Part shown: in pieces, positions 46,114-54,822 of the stretch
How positions within the stretch are numbered: the first letter of the stretch is position 1
Layout: every line of letters begins with the position of its first letter
NCBI RefSeq assembly: GCF_030159955.1
Contig: NZ_BSNK01000002.1
Location: forward strand, 186,001 to 250,000
Direction of reading: 5' to 3'
Length of the DNA: 64,000 bases
Source: Algimonas ampicilliniresistens
Lineage (GTDB): Bacteria > Pseudomonadota > Alphaproteobacteria > Caulobacterales > Maricaulaceae
Program-made: the position numbers and the translations under genes
Notes under the pieces: generated by a model
Seen by the model: only the letters and a program-made list of their open reading frames with translations
Told to the model about the DNA's origin: nothing
Database searches by the model: none

Positions 46114-46161
46114 ACGCGGGACCAAGTCTGATAGGACGCCCCCTTTGAGCGGTTTTAGCTT

Positions 46162-47016
46162 TTGACCTCAACAGCGCTCGCGATCCTTCTCGGCCTGACC
46201 AGCGCTGTGTCCTTGGCTGCCGTCAATACGGTGGTCAAAGCCGGGCGCGATATTTTGATGGCACGGGTTGTTTTGTCCGTAACGTCCGCGCTGCTGATCT
46301 TTCCTGCCGTCTTTTTTGTGCCGCTACCGACAGGCCCAGTCTGGGTCGCTTTGGGTCTGAGCCTGATCGCGCATGGCTTTTATCAGTTTGGCCTGATCAA
46401 CGCTTTGTCGCGCGGCGATTTGTCGATTGTTTTTCCGATCATGCGCGGCGGCGCACCCATTCTGGTCGCTATTGCTGCCGCAGCCTTTCTAGGCGAAACG
46501 CTCATGCCGCTGGAATGGGCGGGTCTGACCGTGGCGACCCTAGGCACATTGGGTTTTGTCCTTAGGCCCGGCAAGTTGGCGTCAGGACTGGACGTGCCGA
46601 AATCAGCTCTGATTTTTGCCGCGCTGACAGCGGTCGGGATTGCCGCCTATTCGGTTCTGGATGCCCGCGGCGTCCGCATGGCTGAAAGCCCGTTCACCTA
46701 TATTGTCTGGCTGTTTGTTCTGGATGGGGTGCAGCTTGGCATCGCTGGAGCAGTCCTGCGCGGGCCAACTTTATTGATCGATGCACGGCGCATCTGGCGC
46801 TACGGCGTTGTGGCCGCATTGGGGTCAATGCTGTCCTTCGGGGTTCTGCTTTACGCCATGGATTTGACCGAAGTGGCGCGTGTTAGCGCCTTGCGAGAGA
46901 GCGCCGTGGTGTTCGGCGCCCTCTTTGGTTGGGTGTTTCTCAAAGAAGGGTTCGGCGTTCGACGGGTCGCTTTCGCGAGTATCGTCGTCGCCGGCTTAGC
47001 CATGATGAACCTTTAG
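46162..47016 (+). CDS. EamA/DMT family transporter
   Basis: 284 residues from a TTG at 46162; the first ATG is 32 codons later and would delete the first helix. About ten hydrophobic segments fill the protein, with the two EamA repeats (about 1-135 and 145-284) recognisable by ...GLTVATLGTLGFVLRPGK and ...VFLKEGFGVRRVAFASIVVAGLAMM. The substrate is unknown; DMT members export amino acids, nucleotides or sugars. It lies 48 bases after kdsA and 3 bases from the convergent TerC gene. Confidence 0.82.
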   Translation: MTSTALAILLGLTSAVSLAAVNTVVKAGRDILMARVVLSVTSALLIFPAVFFVPLPTGPVWVALGLSLIAHGFYQFGLINALSRGDLSIVFPIMRGGAPILVAIAAAAFLGETLMPLEWAGLTVATLGTLGFVLRPGKLASGLDVPKSALIFAALTAVGIAAYSVLDARGVRMAESPFTYIVWLFVLDGVQLGIAGAVLRGPTLLIDARRIWRYGVVAALGSMLSFGVLLYAMDLTEVARVSALRESAVVFGALFGWVFLKEGFGVRRVAFASIVVAGLAMMNL

Positions 47017-47019
47017 GCG

Positions 47020-48030
47020 CTAGATACCCGGCACATAGGGTGCGTCCTTGCCCTTTCCGCCTTTGAAATTATCGACGGCGGCAATCCCAGCCATCTCACT
47101 ATCCGCGCCTAAGATCTCCGCCTGTTTCTGGGCCCAAAGGCGTTTCTGATAGCGATTCGAGATAATGTCGGTAACGACCAGAACACCCACGACGAGGTAG
47201 AAGCTCGATTTGCTCATCGCAGACAGTTCATAACCAAACAATTTCAGATGAGCGAGATGCGCACCTTCTGTGACCAGCAACACGCCGACCAAGAACAGAA
47301 TGAATAGGCCAAGTACCTGATACATGCGGTTCTTTTTCAGGAAGTTGGTGACCCTGTCGGCCAGCAGGATCATGCCGATGCCCGACGCCACAATCGCGAT
47401 CACCATAAGGGGAACCTGATAGGTTTTCACCGTTTCGCATCCGACTGCACTCGGGATCGGGTTGTTGATCAGGAAACGCTTACATTCCGCAACAGGACCC
47501 GTCGTGTAACTCTGCAGGACCGCGCCCGTCGCATCAACGATTTCGGCTGTCTGCACATTGGCAATCGCCATGGCTGAGAGAATTGAGTCAAACGAGAAAA
47601 CGAGGTTCATCGCCACGATCAGCGCGATCGCTTTCATGACGGAACGTGCGCCGGAGCCTTCTGAATGTTCGATATGATCGACTTGCAGCAGGTGATGAAT
47701 TTCTTTCATCGCCGTATAGATAATGAACGCCCCACCCAAAATCGTCACCAGCGCCTGCAGCGTAAATTCGCCTTCTATAAAGGCCGTTGCGAAGGAGAAG
47801 AGCGGTTCGGCCAACACGCCAAACAGCGACACGATTATGAAGAGTAGGACAATCCTCAAAGCGACCGCCAGCCCGATCCCCCAATTGCGCACCTTCTTCG
47901 CCGCGGCTGGATCGCCGACCTTGTTACTCTCAATCGCAATATAGAGAAGATTGTCGAAGCCGAGCACGGCTTGTAATAAGATTAGCGCCCCCAGAGTGAA
48001 GAGCGAGCTCAGAGTAAACAGGTCGGCCAT
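47020..48030 (-). CDS. TerC-family integral membrane protein
   Basis: 336 residues. Seven to nine hydrophobic helices and the hallmark FDNLLYIAIESNKV near residue 25, plus a second acidic FSFDSILSAMAIA segment, match the TerC/Alx family. Relatives export Mn(II) or aid metal loading during protein secretion. An extra region (about 170-205, with CKRFLINNPIPSAVGCETVK) separates the two halves. The reverse orientation isolates it from the KDO genes. The upstream gap 48031-48152 shows no clear Mn riboswitch. Confidence 0.85.
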   Translation of the reverse strand: MADLFTLSSLFTLGALILLQAVLGFDNLLYIAIESNKVGDPAAAKKVRNWGIGLAVALRIVLLFIIVSLFGVLAEPLFSFATAFIEGEFTLQALVTILGGAFIIYTAMKEIHHLLQVDHIEHSEGSGARSVMKAIALIVAMNLVFSFDSILSAMAIANVQTAEIVDATGAVLQSYTTGPVAECKRFLINNPIPSAVGCETVKTYQVPLMVIAIVASGIGMILLADRVTNFLKKNRMYQVLGLFILFLVGVLLVTEGAHLAHLKLFGYELSAMSKSSFYLVVGVLVVTDIISNRYQKRLWAQKQAEILGADSEMAGIAAVDNFKGGKGKDAPYVPGI

Positions 48031-48152
48031 AGTCGAATTTCCAGATCAATTTAACGCGCTTTAACGGCGAGATGTTGAAGCTGCAACGACCAGACAGTCA
48101 CACAGTTCCAAATCCGCGCGATCAAAGTTGTTTTTCTGTGGGGCTTGAATTG

Positions 48153-49634
48153 TCAGGATAGCACTTGTCGAACCGTCGGCAGGATCCGTCGGCTGACCGG
48201 GATGGTTTCGCCGCTTTCCAAAATCAACGCCCCTGTGCCGGAGCTGTCACGTTCCAGCGCACGTACATGGGCTGTATTGACGATATGCGAGCGGTGAACC
48301 TTCAGAAAACAACTGGGGAGCTCGGTCTCAAGCGCGTTGAGGCTTTTCGTATGCAAAATTGCGCGTCCGTTCGTCAGCTTAATTTCAGCATAGCCATCAG
48401 CGCCTTGAATGCTGGCAATGTCGTTTATTGGGATCTGCTCCACCCTGCCCGCACTGCGAATGACTAAGGGCGGCAAGAGGGTTTCAGGGTCCAGTTGATC
48501 GAGCAACAGCTGTAAACGGTCGGCCCGCGCTGTCTCGCGCATACTCTCCTGCGCTTCGCGCGACCGATCGAGGGCTTGCTCGACCAGCAATGCCAGCAAC
48601 AGGCCTGCCAAAAGATAGAAGAAGACAACGTCCAGAAACAATTCGGGCGCCATTAGATTTGATCCAACAAATGCTGTCAGCGCCGCAGCGCTCAGACTGG
48701 CCCGTCGGCGCTGCTCAGCGGATCGTGCCTGAATGATCGTCCAAATGCTGACGAACAGAGCGACGCAGAGCGGACCCAACATGGCATAGGAGGACTTTCC
48801 ATCAAAACCCGTCCGCAGCCAAAGAGCCATCAGCGACAAAATCGTCGCGCACCCCATTATCGCCAGCAGCCATTTCGGGCGTAGACGCCGTGTCACGTAA
48901 AAGCAGGCTAACAAGCCAAACGCCGCCGAAAAACCTGCAATAGCCAACAAGCGAATGTCGTGAACGGGATAGGCATAAGCCCAAAGAGCACGCGTCAATT
49001 CAGACAGAAGTTGGCCGATCGCCAGCGCGCACAAACCTGTCAGAATGAGCGCGTCACCGCGTGGAGCCCGAATGGCGGCTAGCCCACCAAAATAGACCAT
49101 GCCCGCCAGCAATAGACCTAATGTGACCATAATAGGCGTCACCGTGCCGACCCAATATCGATCATCGGGGTCGATCGTGAATAGACCAACTCTGTGGAGT
49201 GGTCTGGCTAGATTAAGCACACCGTAATGAGCCGAGGCGAGTAGCACGATGTCGTTCGCGCCGGGCTTCAAGCTCCCTTCGGGCACGATCAACTGCGCAT
49301 CCATTAATCCGGGCGCTTCTGATTGGCGATCCGGTCCAGGAAGTCCGTTGCGACCGATTTCTGTCCCGTTGATCCAAACGCGCGATGAAAAACGACCACT
49401 GATGTAGAGGGCAACTGGCTTATTTGTTTCAGGTGCCATCCGTTCCATGCGAACCCAGATCAGCCCATCCGTCGGATTGACCCGGCTTGAATGGAGGCGC
49501 TCACAATCTGGTCCAACCCAGTCTGTTGGCGGAGTCTCGGTTGAATGGGCCGGACAGATCTGTGCGTCCGAAGCCAAGGCTTGGTCAGCGAAACCCATCG
49601 CGACCAGAACGACAATGATAAATCTGAAGATCAT
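48153..49634 (-). CDS. Membrane-tethered LytTR-domain transcriptional regulator
   Basis: 493 residues. Signal peptide (1 to about 22), a periplasmic beta-sandwich sensor (about 25-155; LIWVRMERMAPETNKPVALYI), seven hydrophobic helices (about 165-355), then a short linker and a C-terminal LytTR DNA-binding domain (about 395-490; IPINDIASIQGADGYAEIKL, FLKVHRSHIVNTAHVRAL). It therefore looks like a one-component regulator sensing the periplasm. It is divergent from a secreted peptidase-like gene across 129 bases containing a perfect inverted repeat. Confidence 0.85.
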   Translation of the reverse strand: MIFRFIIVVLVAMGFADQALASDAQICPAHSTETPPTDWVGPDCERLHSSRVNPTDGLIWVRMERMAPETNKPVALYISGRFSSRVWINGTEIGRNGLPGPDRQSEAPGLMDAQLIVPEGSLKPGANDIVLLASAHYGVLNLARPLHRVGLFTIDPDDRYWVGTVTPIMVTLGLLLAGMVYFGGLAAIRAPRGDALILTGLCALAIGQLLSELTRALWAYAYPVHDIRLLAIAGFSAAFGLLACFYVTRRLRPKWLLAIMGCATILSLMALWLRTGFDGKSSYAMLGPLCVALFVSIWTIIQARSAEQRRRASLSAAALTAFVGSNLMAPELFLDVVFFYLLAGLLLALLVEQALDRSREAQESMRETARADRLQLLLDQLDPETLLPPLVIRSAGRVEQIPINDIASIQGADGYAEIKLTNGRAILHTKSLNALETELPSCFLKVHRSHIVNTAHVRALERDSSGTGALILESGETIPVSRRILPTVRQVLS

Positions 49635-49661
49635 GGCCTCCCGTAGCCCGCCCTAGCCCCA

Positions 49662-49681
49662 CCGCGAACCCCCGTTCGCGG
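49662..49681. promoter_or_regulatory. Perfect inverted repeat in LytTR-hydrolase divergent gap
   Basis: CCGCGAAC (49662-49669), loop CCCC, GTTCGCGG (49674-49681). It is the only strong dyad in the 129-base divergent region and could be an operator for the LytTR protein or a hairpin in either leader. LytTR sites are usually direct repeats, so direct binding is not assured. Confidence 0.35.
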
Positions 49682-49763
49682 AACAGACGCTGCCGCTCAC
49701 CCTACACCGTATGGCCAATGGGCACAGTGCAACGCAGACCAAGCTCAACACAAAAGAGACCTC

Positions 49764-51218
49764 ATGCGTTACACTCATACTCTGACAACGGCCCTCGCCC
49801 TCGCTCTAACGGCTTGCACGGCCAATGCGGTCACAGACAAACCCGCCTCTGCGGTTCCTCTGCTCACTTCGGCGCCCATGTCCACAGTCGTCAATGAAAC
49901 CCCGATCACCTTCGAGGCCGAAAACGGTGAGAGCGTAGAGGCCTTCGCTGGCACCTTTGTCGTGCCAGAGAACCGCCCCAATCCCGACAGCCGCGACCTG
50001 ACAATCCATTACGTCCGCTTCCCGGCGACGACGGACACACCCGGCGCGCCGATTGTCTACCTCTCCGGTGGGCCGGGTGGCTCAGGGATCAATACCGCAA
50101 AGGGTCAACGTTTCCCCCTCTTTATGGCCATGCGCCAACACGGCGACGTCATCGCCTATGATCAGCGCGGGACAGGCAAATCCAATGACATGGAGCGCTG
50201 CACGCGCACCGGTGCCGACCTAACCGACATCGTCAGCGACAAAGCCGCCCTAGCCGGGGATTTAGCAGCGCTGGCGTCCTGTATGGACGAATGGGAAGCC
50301 GCTGGCGTCGATCTGGATGGATACGATACAGTCGAAAACGCGAAAGATCTTGATGGCCTGCGCCAGCATCTTGGCGCGAAACAGATCTCGCTCTGGGGGA
50401 TCAGTTATGGCAGCCATCTCGGTCTGGCGGCACTGCGCGAACTGGATGGTCGGATCGACCGGGCCGTGTTCGCCAGCATTGAAGGCCTAGACCAGACGTT
50501 CAAACTGCCCGCGCGCACGGATGCCTATTTTGATCGGCTGCAAGTCGCGATGAACGCCGCTGATTCGGACACACCGGATGTAAAAGCTTTGATCGCGCGG
50601 GTTCACGCCAAATTTGACGCTGAACCGCAATTGCTCGACGTCGATGGCACCAAAGCCATGTTCCATCGCCGTGACCTACAGACCTTACTGTCGGGCGCGA
50701 TTGCAGATCCAAAATGGGCCATCATGGTCGTCGGGATTTACCGCGATCTGGACCGAGGCGATCCCTCCTCCTTAGAACAGATGTTTGCGCGCTGGGGCGT
50801 CACGTCGGATCACAGCTACCTCCCGATGAACCGTCTGACCGACATCGCCTCTGGAACCGACCCTGAGCGTCGAGCGCTGATCGACACTCAGGGCCGCACC
50901 GCCTTGGTCGGCACCCGTCTGAATGCGCCTTATGAATCTGAGGATATTCGTCCGCATCTTGTCCTTGGTCCAGACTTCCGAAGACCCGTTCAGTCTGACG
51001 TACCCGTCTTAATGCTCAGCGGAACCTTGGATGGCCGAACCTATCCCGAAGCCGCTCGTGAGGCGATGGTCGGCCTCGCTCATGCCCACCACGTCTTGAT
51101 CAAGGACGCTGGCCATAATCTGTTTATGACTGATCCCGCCGTGGGAGATCTTATTCATCAGTTCATGCGAGGCGATGACGATCTTCCTAAAAAGATCACC
51201 GTGCCGATCCCGGACTAA
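49764..51218 (+). CDS. S33-type alpha/beta hydrolase (aminopeptidase-like) lipoprotein
   Basis: 484 residues. The signal YTHTLTTALALALTAC ends in lipobox Cys18. The alpha/beta hydrolase core shows the oxyanion segment YLSGGPGGSGI, the nucleophile Ser214 in WGISYGSHLG, and a C-terminal acid and His region (LMLSGTLDGRTYPEAAR, then KDAGHNLFMTD). The GGPG and GISYGS motifs match the proline-iminopeptidase/tripeptidyl aminopeptidase family. It probably hydrolyses short peptides or esters in the periplasm. It is divergent from the LytTR regulator, which may control it. Confidence 0.87.
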   Translation: MRYTHTLTTALALALTACTANAVTDKPASAVPLLTSAPMSTVVNETPITFEAENGESVEAFAGTFVVPENRPNPDSRDLTIHYVRFPATTDTPGAPIVYLSGGPGGSGINTAKGQRFPLFMAMRQHGDVIAYDQRGTGKSNDMERCTRTGADLTDIVSDKAALAGDLAALASCMDEWEAAGVDLDGYDTVENAKDLDGLRQHLGAKQISLWGISYGSHLGLAALRELDGRIDRAVFASIEGLDQTFKLPARTDAYFDRLQVAMNAADSDTPDVKALIARVHAKFDAEPQLLDVDGTKAMFHRRDLQTLLSGAIADPKWAIMVVGIYRDLDRGDPSSLEQMFARWGVTSDHSYLPMNRLTDIASGTDPERRALIDTQGRTALVGTRLNAPYESEDIRPHLVLGPDFRRPVQSDVPVLMLSGTLDGRTYPEAAREAMVGLAHAHHVLIKDAGHNLFMTDPAVGDLIHQFMRGDDDLPKKITVPIPD

Positions 51219-51293
51219 ATCGAGGCGATCAATCAACTTGCTTTCCATTTCTCCTTCATGCGACGTTCACACCGAACGACGTAAGGACAGGTC

Positions 51294-51494
51294 ATGAAAT
51301 TGGCACAGCGTAGTCTGATTTTGGTGAGTGTCGGCACGGCCCTGTTTTTAGGGGCCTGTACGATCAAGCATGAATTTGTTCCGCCAAAAGAACCTCTTCG
51401 GATCGAACTGGCGATTAAGATCGACCAGGAAGTCCGCGTTCGGCTCGACAAGGATGTTGAAGAGCTGATTAACGAGAATCCGGACCTGTTCTAG
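51294..51494 (+). CDS. ynbE: YnbE-like lipoprotein
   Basis: 66 residues, short but with a clear lipoprotein signal: SVGTALFLGACTIKHEFVPP, lipobox Cys at about 22. The mature part EPLRIELAIKIDQEVRVRLDKDVEELI matches YnbE. In Escherichia coli YnbE partners with the AsmA-like protein YdbH at the outer membrane. It is followed 55 bases later by a YdbL-like gene. No ydbH-like gene is seen in this window. Confidence 0.83.
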   Translation: MKLAQRSLILVSVGTALFLGACTIKHEFVPPKEPLRIELAIKIDQEVRVRLDKDVEELINENPDLF

Positions 51495-51549
51495 GTCCAC
51501 CCATGATTGGGTTCGTTTGAGCCCAAATGCCAACAATAAGGAGGCAGGC

Positions 51550-51924
51550 ATGAAGAAACTGATTATTGCAGGCCTGGCGACAGCCGGACTTCTGACAGGC
51601 GGCGCGCTCGCTTTGCAGACAACAGGTGACAATGTCGCTGTAGCCCAAACCAACGCCAAATCCGTCGTCGATGCCGCTAAGTCGCGCGGCGAAGTCGGTG
51701 AACGAATTGATGGTTATCTGGCTGTTGTCACTGGCACCTCAGCCGAGGTTAAAGCCGCAGTCGACGAGATCAATATTGGCCGTAAGCAAGTCTATACGCG
51801 TTTGGCCCGTGAGCAGAACGTCAAGATCGAGATTGTGGCCAAATTGACCGGCGAAAAGCAGCTGGCCAAAGCCGCACCCGGCGAGATGATTATGGGCGAA
51901 GATGCCGTTTGGAAAAAGAAGTAA
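51550..51924 (+). CDS. ydbL: YdbL-family (DUF1318) periplasmic protein
   Basis: 124 residues from the ATG at 51550 (Shine-Dalgarno GGAGGC); a frame extending to 51517 is unlikely. Signal peptide to about 22 (TAGLLTGGALALQT). The body carries VVDAAKSRGEVGERIDGYLAVV and INIGRKQVYTRLAREQNV, matching DUF1318. It accompanies YnbE, with which it affects YdbH function in enteric bacteria. It is followed by a strong terminator, so the pair ends here. Confidence 0.86.
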   Translation: MKKLIIAGLATAGLLTGGALALQTTGDNVAVAQTNAKSVVDAAKSRGEVGERIDGYLAVVTGTSAEVKAAVDEINIGRKQVYTRLAREQNVKIEIVAKLTGEKQLAKAAPGEMIMGEDAVWKKK

Positions 51925-51961
51925 GCGAAAAGCCACAACCGTTTACAAGATTTGAATACAG

Positions 51962-51985
51962 AGCCGCTCTTCGGGGCGGCTTTTT
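51962..51985 (+). terminator. Rho-independent terminator after ynbE-ydbL
   Basis: AGCCGCTC (51962-51969), TTCG tetraloop, GGGCGGCT (51974-51981), then TTTTCTTT. A GC-rich stem with a UUCG loop and T tract is a textbook factor-independent terminator, 38 bases after the ydbL stop. Confidence 0.92.
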
Positions 51986-52023
51986 CTTTGCGCCATTAGG
52001 CCCGGACTTGTTAGGCGGCGCTC

Positions 52024-53139
52024 ATGGACGATAGTGCGCAACTCGTGATGAATTGGCGATCGGTGATGATGGCCATGGTCATCACGCCGATTTTAATTTG
52101 TGGCGTGGTATTGTTCTTCCGTCGCGTCGAAGCACGGGCCAGTCGACCACTCGGAGCCGTATTAATCTTAGCGGCTTTATCCATGGGCCCACAGATCATC
52201 GGCTATGCGGATGCCTATGCCATCTGGCCTTGGATGACGTTCTTCCCGCTTTTTTCCACGGATCTTTGGTTTGGGCCCCTACTTATAATTCACGCCCATG
52301 CCTTAACGCGTGGCACGAGTTTAGGATGGCGACGCTATTTGCTTCTGCCAGGGGCCGTACAATGCCTCTACTATCTTGGCGCCTTCTTCCTACTGGGTGA
52401 CAGCATGTTTGATCATCTCGGGAAATGGGCCTTTAACAATATGGTTCATGGCCCCTATGTTGAACCCGTCGAGACCCTTGTCGGTGTCGCCCTCATGCTT
52501 TTTGCGATTATCTATCTCTGGCGGGAGCGCGCAACGTATCTTGCGTTTCTTGAGAATGAGAGTTCAGCAGCGCGCGATTATGATCCGGTCTGGCTCAGAA
52601 ATATTGTTGTCGCGCTCGTCGCGGCGACATGTCTCTACGCTGGATTAGAAATCGCCCAGCTTGCGATTGATCTGACTTATAATGCCGCCTTTCCATTCCA
52701 AGTCCTCTTAATGGCCATCCTCTGCTGGCTCGGGCTGGACGCGGCTTGGCGGTTAACATCACCCTTCCCAAAACTCCGCCCTTCATTGGCGACAACAGCG
52801 CCGGTGCCTGACAATCTGTCAGAGCGCATTCTCTCCAGAATGAGCGCTGAACGGTGGTTTCTAGAGCCCCGCTTGTCGATACGAGACGTGGCCAACCGGA
52901 TGGGCAGTAATGAGAGCTATGTCAGCCGAGCTTTGAACCGCGCCAGCGGGCAAAGCTTTAACCAGCTCGTCAACGGGCTGCGTGTCAAACACGCCAAAAT
53001 TCAACTCAGTGACACATCAGATCCAGTCCTGAGCATCGCCATGGATAGTGGCTTTAATTCCAAAGCGACGTTTAACCGGGTGTTCCGTGATTTCACGGGC
53101 CAAACACCCTCGCGATTCCGGGCGTCTCAAAATCCGTAA
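52024..53139 (+). CDS. Membrane-bound AraC-family transcriptional regulator
   Basis: 371 residues. The N-terminal about 240 residues have seven hydrophobic helices with short loops; the C-terminal about 110 residues hold an AraC-type double helix-turn-helix (LSIRDVANRMGSNESYVSRALNRASGQSFNQLVNGLRV, then DPVLSIAMDSGFNSKATFNRVFRDFTGQTPS). Such proteins sense ligands in the membrane. The next gene on the same strand is an S41 peptidase 99 bases downstream, and repeated short sequences lie between, suggesting regulation of that gene or autoregulation. Confidence 0.87.
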   Translation: MDDSAQLVMNWRSVMMAMVITPILICGVVLFFRRVEARASRPLGAVLILAALSMGPQIIGYADAYAIWPWMTFFPLFSTDLWFGPLLIIHAHALTRGTSLGWRRYLLLPGAVQCLYYLGAFFLLGDSMFDHLGKWAFNNMVHGPYVEPVETLVGVALMLFAIIYLWRERATYLAFLENESSAARDYDPVWLRNIVVALVAATCLYAGLEIAQLAIDLTYNAAFPFQVLLMAILCWLGLDAAWRLTSPFPKLRPSLATTAPVPDNLSERILSRMSAERWFLEPRLSIRDVANRMGSNESYVSRALNRASGQSFNQLVNGLRVKHAKIQLSDTSDPVLSIAMDSGFNSKATFNRVFRDFTGQTPSRFRASQNP

Positions 53140-53196
53140 AAGCCTCAAGCGACGTAAATCGCGACCCAAAATCCGTAACGAGGCGATGAGCCTCAA
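53128..53196 (+). repeat. Direct repeats between AraC regulator and S41 peptidase
   Basis: CAAAATCCGTAA occurs at 53128-53139 (the first copy overlaps the AraC gene's stop) and 53167-53178, 39 bases apart. GCCTCAA also occurs at 53142 and 53190, 48 bases apart. They may be binding sites for the AraC-type regulator. They are exact, but short. Confidence 0.4.
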
Positions 53197-53238
53197 AGCC
53201 TCTGCCATGTCGACCCCATCACAAATGATGGAGTTTAT

Positions 53239-54762
53239 ATGTCCCGCTTTCTTACTACGACCCTTGCCGTTAGCCTGAGCTTAGGCGCCAGCTTAATGAC
53301 ATCCTCGAGTCTCGGCGCACCGTCTCCGGACGGACCTGCCTCAACGATGAGCCTGTCTCAAAGCCAAACCGTAACGTTTAGCCCCGCACAAGTTAGAGTC
53401 GACGTGACATTGGCGCGAAACGCCTACCGAGATATCCATCCCGGCTATACGCGCTTCACTGATCAAGCTACGCTCGATCAGGCTTGGGATCTGATCATTG
53501 AATCCGCTGACGCACAAGGCGGTATGAGCGAGGCCGATTTCTATCTGGCCATCTCCGAGACGTTAGCCCTGATACGCTGCGACCATACGAAAGCCGAACT
53601 CAGCCCTTCGATGAAGGCCAATCGCAAAACTCAGACCGTCTATTTACCGCTCCGCTGGACGATCGTTCAGAACCGCGGGATTATCCAAGATGCACCCAAC
53701 AATCCTCAACTTAAGCCCGGTGATGAAATCATCACGATTGATGGACGAACCATCCATGATCTGCAGGCAGCGCTACATCGCTACATTCCCGTCGATGGTT
53801 ATAATGACCATATACGTGACGGTGGAATGACGGCGTCCGGCGAGCTTATGGGCGGTGCCGTCGACCATTTCGGCTCTTTGCTGTGGGACACTTTGTCGAC
53901 AGCGCGTCTAGAGATAGAAACATCTGACGGAGAGCGGCGTATTGTCGAGATTGAGCGCGTGCCTTTTGAAGATTGGGAAACCATCGCCACCGCTAAAGAT
54001 GCCAAAAACTTCAAGGACGCGGTAACTCTGACACAGGTCGGCAAACGCGGTGCAGTGCTGAGCGTCGACACGTTCGTGAACTATCGCCAGCCCGTCGACC
54101 CAGACAGCCTGTATGGACCCGTCTTTGAAGCATTAGCGTCGGAAGGCCGCGACAAGTTAATCTTAGACCTACGGCAGAACGGCGGTGGATCAACCGATGC
54201 CAGCCAAGGACTCTTTTCATACCTGATCGACGCGCCGCGCCAAATGAAGTTGGTCGAAACCTTCAAAACAATCGATCATGATGCCTATACGAATTATATC
54301 AGCACTTGGGAACAACGGGCGATCAACCCTCCTCGCGTTGCATTCAAAAAAACCAAGGCGGGAGAGTATCAGCTCCGCGGTGTCTTCTCTGATGCGACCG
54401 ACACAATTAAACCTGCTCCTACCGGGTTCAAAGGCGAGTTGATCGTTCTGACCAGCCGGAACAATTCGTCGGGCAGCACCAATCTAATCTCGGCTGTCCG
54501 CGCCGCACGAGACGTGACGTTGGTCGGAGAAAAAACTGGCGGCAATCCCGCAGGAACGACTGCGGGCACACTGTTTTTCCTAAAACTTCCAGAAAGCGCT
54601 CTCAAACTCCGCCTACCCATCACACGTTTCACCAATAATGCGGGCGATGTGAAAGATGGGATTGGTCTAGAGCCGGATGTGTCGGCACCCGATACCGTTG
54701 CCAGCCTGCGTCAAGGACGTGACCCGGCGATGGAAGCGGCGCTTGCAATGATCGCAGATTAA
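53239..54762 (+). CDS. S41-family peptidase, secreted
   Basis: 507 residues with a signal peptide (RFLTTTLAVSLSLGASLM). A degenerate PDZ-like segment (KPGDEIITIDGRTIHDL, about 158-176) precedes the S41 core, with KLILDLRQNGGGSTDA and the serine region SRNNSSGSTNLISAVR, where the catalytic Ser is one of residues 411-413. GEKTGGNPAGTTAG follows. It probably digests periplasmic or outer-membrane peptides. No close partner apart from the upstream AraC-type regulator is seen. Confidence 0.85.
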   Translation: MSRFLTTTLAVSLSLGASLMTSSSLGAPSPDGPASTMSLSQSQTVTFSPAQVRVDVTLARNAYRDIHPGYTRFTDQATLDQAWDLIIESADAQGGMSEADFYLAISETLALIRCDHTKAELSPSMKANRKTQTVYLPLRWTIVQNRGIIQDAPNNPQLKPGDEIITIDGRTIHDLQAALHRYIPVDGYNDHIRDGGMTASGELMGGAVDHFGSLLWDTLSTARLEIETSDGERRIVEIERVPFEDWETIATAKDAKNFKDAVTLTQVGKRGAVLSVDTFVNYRQPVDPDSLYGPVFEALASEGRDKLILDLRQNGGGSTDASQGLFSYLIDAPRQMKLVETFKTIDHDAYTNYISTWEQRAINPPRVAFKKTKAGEYQLRGVFSDATDTIKPAPTGFKGELIVLTSRNNSSGSTNLISAVRAARDVTLVGEKTGGNPAGTTAGTLFFLKLPESALKLRLPITRFTNNAGDVKDGIGLEPDVSAPDTVASLRQGRDPAMEAALAMIAD

Positions 54763-54822
54763 ACGCTTAGACCTATTCACATCCGGGCGAGACGGTGCAT
54801 CTGCGCCGCCTCGCCTATTGCC

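Noticed and set aside
48031-48152. A possible Mn(II) riboswitch (yybP-ykoY type) before the TerC gene
   Set aside because: No clear paired elements of that riboswitch class could be found by eye.
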